The notes under the pieces are model-generated. The model had not been told where the DNA came from. It did not search any database and saw only the letters and a list, made by a program, of their open reading frames with translations. Positions 8,800-15,235 of a DNA stretch of 64,000 nucleotides are shown here, piece after piece. The DNA comes from Chryseobacterium mulctrae (GTDB lineage: Bacteria > Bacteroidota > Bacteroidia > Flavobacteriales > Weeksellaceae). A program made the position numbers and the translations under genes. Positions within the stretch are counted from its first letter, which is position 1. Each line of letters starts with the position of its first letter. Location: the NCBI RefSeq assembly GCF_006175945.1, contig NZ_VAJL01000001.1, positions 1,612,001 to 1,676,000 on the forward strand, in the 5' to 3' direction.

Positions 8800-10292
8800 T
8801 GTCTTATTTACTATTAACATTATTACTTTTACCTCTTGTAGGTTCGGGATTAACCTTTGCATGGAAGAACGCTTCCAGCAAATATTTGGCGCTGGGAATT
8901 GCTTTGATTCAGATGTTGCTTACATTTTACATTCTTTCGGATTTTGATTTTAATCTGACTGTAGATAGTTCGCTGCAATATGAGATTACTTATCCTTGGT
9001 CACAATTTATTAAAAGTACTCTTCATTTCGGAATTGACGGAATGGGTTTGCTTCTTTTATTACTGACCAATATTCTTACGCCATTAATTATTTTATCATC
9101 TTTTAACGAAAACGTAAGCTACAAAAACTCTTTCTACGGACTTATTTTGCTGATGCAGTTTGGTCTTGTAGGAGTATTTACAGCTTTAGATGGTTTGTTA
9201 TTCTATATTTTCTGGGAAGTAACACTTATTCCGATCTGGTTTATTGCTGCACTTTGGGGACAGGAAAACAAAAGAATGGAATTCACAACAAAATTCTTCG
9301 TCTATACATTCGTAGGATCTTTGTTTATGTTGGCTGGTTTGATCTATGTTTACACGCATTCAGCATCTTTCGCTCTTACAGATCTGTATAATGCAGATTT
9401 GGGTGAAACGCAGCAAATCGTTGTATTCTGGTTTATTTTCTTTGCTTTTGCAGTGAAACTTCCGGTTTTCCCTTTCCACACTTGGCAACCCGATACGTAT
9501 ACCTACTCTCCTACTCAGGGATCGATGCTTTTATCAGGAATTATGCTGAAAATGGCGATCTATGGAGTAATCAGATATTTATTACCAATAACACCGACTG
9601 CTATTTTCGGAATTTCAGGACAGATTGTAATCATTCTGGCAATTATCGGAATTGTACACGGTGCTTTAATTGCAATTATCCAGACTGATATGAAGAGAAT
9701 TATTGCATATTCTTCTTTCTCACACGTTGGGTTAATGGTTGCAGGTATTTTCTCTTCGGCGGTTCTTACTTTAAGAGGAACTTTAACCATTGAAGGAGCT
9801 GAAGGAGCTTTAGTTCAGACTTTTGCTCACGGTATCAACGTTGCAGGTTTGTTCTATTGTGCAGATATTTTATACAAAAGATTCAAAACAAGAGACATCA
9901 GACAGATGGGAGGTTTGGCAAAAGTAGCGCCTAAGTTTGCGGTATTGTTCTTACTGATCATTTTAGGATCAATGGGAGTTCCGTTGACGAATGGTTTCAT
10001 TGGTGAATTTATCCTTATTAAATCTATCTTTGATTTTAATGTATTGGCTTCAATCATTGCTGGTTTAACGATCATTCTTTGTGCGGTTTATCTATTGAGA
10101 TTTTACGGTAAAGCAATGTTTGGTGAAGGTAATGCTGCAGTTTTGAGCACAGCAAAAGATTTATCGGCAGTTGAATTTTCAGTATTGGCAAGTATTGCAG
10201 TATTTGTGATCTTGTTAGGAATTTTCCCTCAACCGATTATCGATATGGTGGGAAGTTCATTGAAGTTTGTGTATTCATCGATGATCAATTAG
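8799..10292 (+). CDS. nuoM: NADH-quinone oxidoreductase subunit M (proton-pumping antiporter-like)
   Basis: The 497-aa antiporter-like subunit (ND4), about fourteen helices. Conserved features: FYIFWEVTLIPIWFI near residue 130 with the essential Glu, AFAVKLPVFPFHTWQPDTY near 215, and AYSSFSHVGLM near 300. It starts on the last base of nuoL. It is followed by a 139-base phrase-type spacer before nuoN, where the family usually shows close spacing. Confidence 0.97.
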   Translation: MSYLLLTLLLLPLVGSGLTFAWKNASSKYLALGIALIQMLLTFYILSDFDFNLTVDSSLQYEITYPWSQFIKSTLHFGIDGMGLLLLLLTNILTPLIILSSFNENVSYKNSFYGLILLMQFGLVGVFTALDGLLFYIFWEVTLIPIWFIAALWGQENKRMEFTTKFFVYTFVGSLFMLAGLIYVYTHSASFALTDLYNADLGETQQIVVFWFIFFAFAVKLPVFPFHTWQPDTYTYSPTQGSMLLSGIMLKMAIYGVIRYLLPITPTAIFGISGQIVIILAIIGIVHGALIAIIQTDMKRIIAYSSFSHVGLMVAGIFSSAVLTLRGTLTIEGAEGALVQTFAHGINVAGLFYCADILYKRFKTRDIRQMGGLAKVAPKFAVLFLLIILGSMGVPLTNGFIGEFILIKSIFDFNVLASIIAGLTIILCAVYLLRFYGKAMFGEGNAAVLSTAKDLSAVEFSVLASIAVFVILLGIFPQPIIDMVGSSLKFVYSSMIN

Positions 10293-10293
10293 G

Positions 10294-10427
10294 ATTAAAG
10301 ATTTAAATAAAAAATTAAAAGAATTAAGAGATAGGAAGTAAAAAGGTAAAAGTAAAAAGAGCCAAGTAATAAAACCTGGAACCTTAAACTTTAAACCTGG
10401 AATTTCAAATCTCAAATCTCAAATATA
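10294..10427. repeat. Phrase-type imperfect inverted repeat (nuoM-nuoN spacer)
   Basis: The left arm (10294-10363) is purine-rich, with words such as attaaaag, aattaagagat and aaggtaaaagtaaaa. The right arm (10371-10427) is pyrimidine-rich, with aacctggaacc, ttaaactttaaacctgg and repeated tctcaaa. Reverse-complementing the right arm gives tttgaga and ggtttaaagttt words like the left arm. It fills the entire spacer. Confidence 0.6.
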
Positions 10428-10431
10428 AATT

Positions 10432-11817
10432 ATGAGTGTTTTAATTATTGTTTTCCTGACAGCAGTTGCTGCATTATTCTCGGGAGTTTTTGAAAAGGGA
10501 AAATTCGCAAGATACATTGGGATTTTTGGGTTGATCGTTGCATTATATGTAAGCTTTTTACCTGAAGCTTCTTTCTTCGAAAAATACAGATTAATGTATG
10601 AGTACGGACAAAATACAGCTTTGTTTACAAAAATTTCTATTGTAACGACTTTGCTTTTATTCTTCCTGGGAGGTTTTGCATTCAGCAATCACAGAAACCA
10701 TCAGTCAGAATTGTATGCATTGATGCTTTTTGCATTGTGTGGCGGTTTTGTATTGTTCGGATACCAAAACTTGGTGACTTTGTTCTTAGGAGTTGAAATT
10801 TTGTCTATTCCTTTATACGTAATGGCAGGTTCCAACAAAACAGATCTTAGATCAAACGAAGCTTCATTAAAATATTTCCTGATGGGAGCATTTGCAACAG
10901 GTTTCTTATTATTAGGAATTGCATTTATCTACGGAAGCACAGGAACATTTGATTTATACAGAATTCACGATTTCAGCACGGTAAATCCAACCAACGGAAT
11001 GTTTATTCTTGGAGTTGTGTTAATGCTTTGTGCGATGGCATTTAAAGTAGCTTTAGCACCTTTCCACATGTGGAGTCCGGATGTTTACCAAGGTTCACCA
11101 TCATTGATCACTGCTTTCATGGCAAGTGTTGTCAAAATCTCAGGATTTTATGCATTATTCAGATTAATGACGATCGGATTCTCTGGTGTTACTCATGAGT
11201 GGATTAACATTTTAGGCGTATTCCTTATCATTACTTTATTATTAGCAAACGCAATGGGTCTGGCTCAGACGAATGCTAAAAGAATGTTGGCGTACTCATC
11301 AGTTTCGCACGCAGGATATATCGGTTTGGTGTTTTTCGGAATGAACGCACTTTCAACATATACATTAGCGTTTTATTTATTCGCTTATTCATTGTCTACA
11401 GTGGGAGTATTTATGTGTTTAATCTGGGTTGAAAAACTAAAAAGAGAAACTTCTTACGGCGCATTCAAAGGTTTGGCTAAATCTGAACCATTATTGGCAA
11501 CCGTCGCAACGATTTCTTTACTTTCAATGGCGGGAATTCCTTTAACGGCAGGTTTCATGGGTAAATTCTCATTATTTGCTCAGGCTTTAAGCAAAGACAA
11601 CAATGCATTCTTAGTAATTATAGCAGTTTTAGGTTCTGCAATCTCAATCGCTTATTATTTAAGATTAATTATCGCAATGTTCTTCTTTAAAGAAACTACT
11701 TTCAAAACTTCAGAAAGAGTAACGGTAACTTACAATATTGTCGCAGTATTTATTATTGCATCGATTATTGCACTGGGTGTTTTCCCTGATTTATTTGCAA
11801 AGCAATTCGGGTTGTAA
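10432..11817 (+). CDS. nuoN: NADH-quinone oxidoreductase subunit N (proton-pumping antiporter-like)
   Basis: The 461-aa antiporter-like subunit (ND2), about fourteen helices. Conserved features include LGVEILSIPLYVMAG near residue 120, MAFKVALAPFHMWSPDVYQG near 205, AYSSVSHAGYIGL near 287, and SMAGIPLTAGFMGKF near 360. This is the last complex I gene. A strong hairpin terminator follows 25 bases after the stop, marking the operon end. Confidence 0.97.
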   Translation: MSVLIIVFLTAVAALFSGVFEKGKFARYIGIFGLIVALYVSFLPEASFFEKYRLMYEYGQNTALFTKISIVTTLLLFFLGGFAFSNHRNHQSELYALMLFALCGGFVLFGYQNLVTLFLGVEILSIPLYVMAGSNKTDLRSNEASLKYFLMGAFATGFLLLGIAFIYGSTGTFDLYRIHDFSTVNPTNGMFILGVVLMLCAMAFKVALAPFHMWSPDVYQGSPSLITAFMASVVKISGFYALFRLMTIGFSGVTHEWINILGVFLIITLLLANAMGLAQTNAKRMLAYSSVSHAGYIGLVFFGMNALSTYTLAFYLFAYSLSTVGVFMCLIWVEKLKRETSYGAFKGLAKSEPLLATVATISLLSMAGIPLTAGFMGKFSLFAQALSKDNNAFLVIIAVLGSAISIAYYLRLIIAMFFFKETTFKTSERVTVTYNIVAVFIIASIIALGVFPDLFAKQFGL

Positions 11818-11841
11818 TTTGAATCAACATATTTAAAATTT

Positions 11842-11872
11842 AAACCTTTCAATTTTCTGGAAGGTTTTTTTT
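11842..11872 (+). terminator. Rho-independent terminator of the nuo operon
   Basis: The stem AAACCTTTC / GGAAGGTTT (one G-U pair) has an eight-base loop and is followed by a run of eight T. It lies 25 bases after the nuoN stop. A near-copy of this terminator occurs at 12030. Confidence 0.85.
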
Positions 11873-11896
11873 ATAGAAAAGCGCTGAACGTCTTTT

Positions 11897-11969
11897 TGTC
11901 ATTCTGACGAAGGAAGAATCTCATCTATGGTTTAGATTCTTATCTCATTGCGTTACATTCAGAATGACA
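11897..11969. repeat. Dispersed palindromic repeat, TGTCATTCTGA family
   Basis: Begins TGTCATTCTGACGAAGG and ends CATTCAGAATGACA, so the outer 11 bases are inverted repeats. The inside contains AAGAATCTC and TTTAGATTCT, which can pair further. REP-like palindromes with this start are common between genes in related Bacteroidota (from memory). Partial or variant copies lie at 12089, 13334 and 31611. Confidence 0.7.
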
Positions 11970-12029
11970 GTGTTATAAAAATAAGACAGCAGAATTAGTG
12001 TAAAATTGTATTTCATTACTTAAAATATA

Positions 12030-12058
12030 AAACCTTCCAAATCTGGAAGGTTTCTTTT
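12030..12058 (+). terminator. Second, near-identical terminator hairpin
   Basis: The stem AAACCTTCC / GGAAGGTTT is perfectly paired over nine bases, with a six-base loop, followed by CTTTTAT. It duplicates the hairpin at 11842 and is likewise followed about 35 bases later by a TTGTCATTCTGAC sequence. This suggests that a terminator-plus-repeat unit was duplicated. It could act on leftover nuo transcription. Confidence 0.6.
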
Positions 12059-12085
12059 ATGAAAAATCAATGAGAATTAAACCAC

Positions 12086-12152
12086 TTTTGTCATTCTGAC
12101 AGATTATTTTGATGAGTTATCGCTCCGTCATGTCTCCGTCGTTTCTCCGTCA
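12086..12152. repeat. Partial TGTCATTCTGA repeat followed by three CTCCGTC words
   Basis: TTTTGTCATTCTGAC (12086-12100) matches the left end of the repeat at 11897, but the right end is missing. At 12122-12151 the word CTCCGTC occurs three times at 11-base intervals. The segment ends just before the stop codon of the minus-strand gene at 12170. Confidence 0.5.
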
Positions 12153-12169
12153 AAACCTGATTAGAGAAA

Positions 12170-12733
12170 TTAAAGTGTTTCAAACTTTTCTGTCAGATTG
12201 GCAGGATAATCAGAAGCGGTAATTGTGATCTTATCTCCAGATAAATCTGAGTTTAGAACTGTAGCTGTATAAACCCACTCTGCACCATTATTTACTGCTA
12301 CACCCTGCTCTACTAAACTTCCGTCTGCATTCTCAATTTTCACATTGACTGCTATTACTTCAAAATCGTCTGTCGCTATGATTCGGATAGTATCACCGGG
12401 ATTTCCACTATAAGAAGATAAGTTTATTTCCTGAATCTTTGGTGCATTCAGCAAATCTGCTACTGCAACATTATAGGCGCTGACACCTTTTGAATCATCT
12501 GACATTGCTTCATACATCTGCTTTTTATCAGCATCATTCATTACCGTCTTTGCATACAAAACTGCTCGTTGAAATTTAAGCTTCTGAACTTCTTGTTTAT
12601 CCGAAAGTTCACCGGTTCGTTCTTTTGGAGCTTTAGATACAATTGTTTTACCATTTCTTTGGCTAAATACCAAAAGATCTCCTACTTTACCACTTAATCC
12701 GTGGGTTACAATGTTGTTTTTACTTTCTGCCAT
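12170..12733 (-). CDS. Unrecognised cytoplasmic protein, DUF6266-like start
   Basis: A 187-aa protein without signal peptide or membrane helix. The N-terminal block GLSGKVGDLLVFSQRNGK, followed by a proline and an LSDKQEVQKLKFQRA segment, resembles the DUF6266-type families of Bacteroidota (from memory, not searched). The second half looks like a single Ig-like beta domain (residues about 95-187). The gene stands alone between repeats and the candidate RNA, and is divergent from the RNA. A possible -7 box TATATTTC lies at 12757-12764, about 24 bases before the start. Function unknown. Confidence 0.7.
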   Translation of the reverse strand: MAESKNNIVTHGLSGKVGDLLVFSQRNGKTIVSKAPKERTGELSDKQEVQKLKFQRAVLYAKTVMNDADKKQMYEAMSDDSKGVSAYNVAVADLLNAPKIQEINLSSYSGNPGDTIRIIATDDFEVIAVNVKIENADGSLVEQGVAVNNGAEWVYTATVLNSDLSGDKITITASDYPANLTEKFETL

Positions 12734-12898
12734 TTTTATGTTTTTTAATTGTGAATGAAATATATAAAAAATATTAAATTATAGAGAGGTAGGGATATAA
12801 TTCCACAAACAAATTAGTATTAAATTATTTATAAATTCATTTCAAGCAATAAACGTTGAATCTATAATAATATTTCATCGATTAATTTGTATTTTATA

Positions 12899-12922
12899 AA
12901 TTACCGTATAAATACGGTAATT
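12899..12922. promoter_or_regulatory. 24-bp perfect palindrome upstream of the candidate RNA
   Basis: Two 11-base arms, AATTACCGTAT and ATACGGTAATT, surround AA. The palindrome ends about 20 bases before the candidate -7 box of the RNA gene, so it overlaps the position expected for the -33 element. It could be an operator for a dimeric regulator. No T-run follows, so a terminator is unlikely. Confidence 0.5.
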
Positions 12923-12941
12923 CCCTATTAAAAATATTTAT

Positions 12942-12949
12942 TATATTCG
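12942..12949 (+). promoter_or_regulatory. Candidate -7 box of the structured RNA
   Basis: TATATTCG matches the Bacteroidota TAnnTTTG -7 consensus at seven of eight positions. Transcription would start near 12955, about 20 bases before the first helix of the candidate RNA. Confidence 0.45.
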
Positions 12950-12954
12950 CAACA

Positions 12955-13140
12955 GATTTTAACGAAAAATAAAAGCGTAAGCTATCATATTGGTATTAGA
13001 AAACCGCGAATTTCTCTAAAAGACCAAATTTTGATAGACTTACGCCCGTGTACCTATATGGGCGCGGGCGTAGTCTTTCTGGTCTTTGGGCTCTTCGCGG
13101 TGCCTCTAATACGGATTGACTTCTGCTCAGCGCCTTTCTT
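12955..13140 (+). ncRNA. Candidate structured RNA, rod-shaped, possibly 6S-Flavo type
   Basis: Nested helices form one long rod. Pairings are 12975-12981 with 13120-13126 (one mismatch, one G-U), 12993-13000 with 13105-13112 (GTATTAGA/TCTAATAC), 13003-13010 with 13094-13101 (ACCGCGAA/TTCGCGGT), 13019-13025 with 13081-13087 (AAAGACC/GGTCTTT), and 13037-13048 with 13065-13075 (GACTTACGCCCG/CGGGCGTAGTC, one bulge). Internal loops separate them and the tip loop is about 16 bases. Local GC is far above the surroundings. A long rod with internal bubbles and a promoter-like start is the architecture of 6S RNA, and Rfam holds a 6S-Flavo family. The structured RNA is well supported; the 6S identity is inference. 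Confidence 0.65.
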
Positions 13141-13333
13141 ATTTCTATAATCAACAAAAGTCAGTTTAATAAAAAATGCTACGTCATGCTTTGTCGTATT
13201 AGTGATTGATATTTGCAATGCCACAAGTTTAAAACATAAAAAACAACAAATAAAAATGAAATGAGAAAAGAATATTTAAAATTAAAAATTCTGAATGTCC
13301 GTTTTTGATCAAAACGCTAAAATCAGCACAATT

Positions 13334-13420
13334 TTGTCATCGACTTCTTCGAATCTTCGATTTCAGAAGGGATCTCTGCACACTGAAAATAAAGCCGTTT
13401 AGATTCCTTCGGAATGACAA
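13334..13420. repeat. Dispersed palindromic repeat, TGTCATTCTGA family (variant copy)
   Basis: Begins TTGTCATCGACTTCTTCG and ends AGATTCCTTCGGAATGACAA, with GGGATCTCTGCA inside. The outer bases pair as inverted repeats, like the copy at 11897, but with sequence drift. The rest of the 831-base gap between 12734 and 13564, outside the palindrome, RNA and this repeat, is AT-rich and shows no gene. Confidence 0.6.
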
Positions 13421-13564
13421 AGTGACTGTTGGTTTCTGCTTTATAATTAAAAGCGAACATTCAATAAAAATCATCAATTTTTAATCAACCTTACGTTTTT
13501 CCTTATAACAGGAATTAAAAATATTTTTAATTTAGCAAAAAAATAATAATTAAAAACTCAAATT

Positions 13565-15229
13565 ATGAAAAAACTCTACACGAGTGCATTACTAGTATGC
13601 ACCACTGCTGTATCGTTTGCTCAGAATGTGGTATGGCAGAAAGATATTAAATCCTCTACTCAGGATTTTCTTTCACAAGTTACCACAACAGTCGATCAGC
13701 AATATTTAATAACAGGTAGCAGTATTCAGGTGGCAGGTAAAAGTGCAGTGCCATCTGTAGGTTCAAAGCAGAACAACGGCTACGACTTTCATTTGGTTAA
13801 ACTCAACCAGCAAGGAGAAGAGGTCTGGGAAAAGTATTTCTCAGGACAAAACCATGATTTTCTTTCGGCAACAGTTGCTACCCAGGAAGGCGGTTTTCTT
13901 TTGGCAGGAACGTCTCATTCAGGAAAAGGCTTAGATAAAAAAGATGCTTCCAAAGGAGGATCTGATATCTGGTTGATCAGAATTAATGAATTCGGAGATG
14001 AGTTGTGGCAAAAAACTTTGGGAACATCACAGGATGAAGAAGCAAGATCTGTGATTCAGACTGCTGATTTCGGGTTTATGGTGGCGGGAAATGTTCAGAA
14101 TGCAGCCAATGGATTTGGTTCTAAAGATGTTACGGTAATAAGGCTTGATAAAAACGGAAAAGTACTTTCAGAAATAATTTTAGGCGGAAGAGGTCTGGAT
14201 GAAGTGGAAAAGATGATTCCTACTCCGGATGGAGGAGCGTTATTGGGAGTTTACTCGAGAAGCGGAAAATCTATCAATGATAAAAAATCAATGATAAATG
14301 ATAAAATCAATGATCAATTATCATTTACCAATTATCCAAAATCTACAGAAAACTTCGGTGAAGGTGACTATTGGGTGATCAAGCTCAGCAAAGACAATAA
14401 AATAGAATGGGAAAAGAATTTCGGAGGTAAAGGTGATGACCATTTGAGAACAATGGCTTTTACTTCTTCGGGATATATTATCGGCGGAGAATCGAGATCT
14501 GAGAAATCAGGAAATAAAACGGTTGGAATTGAAGAAGGAACAGACGTCTGGCTGATCTCTTTGAACACAAAAGGTGAAAAACAGTGGCAGAAATCTTACA
14601 ATTTTAAGAACCGTGATATCCTGATGGGAATGAATGTGATCAGCGGGATGCAGGGTGCCGGAAGCGGGGTGAATGGAGTGAACCCAACCAAAGGAATATT
14701 GTTGGGTGGATATACGCAAGCTGAAGGAAGAATTGAAACTGATGATGAGACATTCTGGATGCTTTATATCGACAATGACGGAAACGAACAGTGGCGAAAG
14801 CACGTAAAAGGAGAATCGAGAAAGAAAGAGGAACGACTTGCAGCCGTGGCGGTTAACAAGGATGGTTCTATTGTTTTGGCAGGAACAAGCGCTGAAGAAT
14901 TAGGAAAAGAGAACTGGAAGATAGTCAAACTTGGAGATCAACAGATTGACCAGTTGATCGAAAAGCAAAATATTAAAATTTATCCTAATCCGGTATCGGA
15001 TTACTGTTATGTTGAGATAGGGTTTGAGGATGGAAGCTGGAAGCTGGGTGACGGAAAGTCTGAAGCTGAAATAACGCTCTACGATATGGGTGGAAGACAG
15101 TTACAAAGTCTGAAAACAAAGAATAAGATTACAAAAATCAATACGCAAAATCTGATTCAGGGAGCGTATTTAATTGTCGTAAAAACGGATACTGAGAAAA
15201 CTGCGAATGCTAAATTGATTAAAAAATAA
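13565..15229 (+). CDS. Secreted propeller-like protein with type IX sorting tail
   Basis: A 554-aa protein with signal peptide (MKKLYTSALLVCTTAVSFAQ). At least six repeated units contain phrases such as DIWLIRINEFGDELWQKTLG and DVWLISLNTKGEKQWQKSY, alternating with GGFLLAGTSHS-type strands, the pattern of a beta-propeller. The C-terminus IKIYPNPVSDYCYVEI, DMGGRQLQSL and ending KLIKK is a T9SS type A sorting domain, so it should reach the cell surface. Residues about 236-258 and 486-502 are built from low-complexity phrases also seen in intergenic repeats. It starts a three-gene block with two RHS-type genes (6-base gap to the next). Confidence 0.85.
   Translation: MKKLYTSALLVCTTAVSFAQNVVWQKDIKSSTQDFLSQVTTTVDQQYLITGSSIQVAGKSAVPSVGSKQNNGYDFHLVKLNQQGEEVWEKYFSGQNHDFLSATVATQEGGFLLAGTSHSGKGLDKKDASKGGSDIWLIRINEFGDELWQKTLGTSQDEEARSVIQTADFGFMVAGNVQNAANGFGSKDVTVIRLDKNGKVLSEIILGGRGLDEVEKMIPTPDGGALLGVYSRSGKSINDKKSMINDKINDQLSFTNYPKSTENFGEGDYWVIKLSKDNKIEWEKNFGGKGDDHLRTMAFTSSGYIIGGESRSEKSGNKTVGIEEGTDVWLISLNTKGEKQWQKSYNFKNRDILMGMNVISGMQGAGSGVNGVNPTKGILLGGYTQAEGRIETDDETFWMLYIDNDGNEQWRKHVKGESRKKEERLAAVAVNKDGSIVLAGTSAEELGKENWKIVKLGDQQIDQLIEKQNIKIYPNPVSDYCYVEIGFEDGSWKLGDGKSEAEITLYDMGGRQLQSLKTKNKITKINTQNLIQGAYLIVVKTDTEKTANAKLIKK
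14268..14340. repeat. Phrase-type inverted repeat inside a coding sequence
   Basis: The left arm (14270-14314) iterates atcaatgataaa. The right arm (14315-14338) contains caattatcatttaccaatt. They are inverted relative to each other, and the purine-to-pyrimidine order is the same as in the intergenic members. The element adds roughly 23 codons (SINDKKSMINDK and following) without breaking the frame, between two propeller units. Confidence 0.6.
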
Positions 15230-15235
15230 AAACAC

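Noticed and set aside
12955-13140. Retron or group II intron RNA as the explanation for the hairpin-rich region
   Set aside because: No reverse transcriptase or intron ORF lies nearby, and the structure is a single rod rather than a branched intron core.
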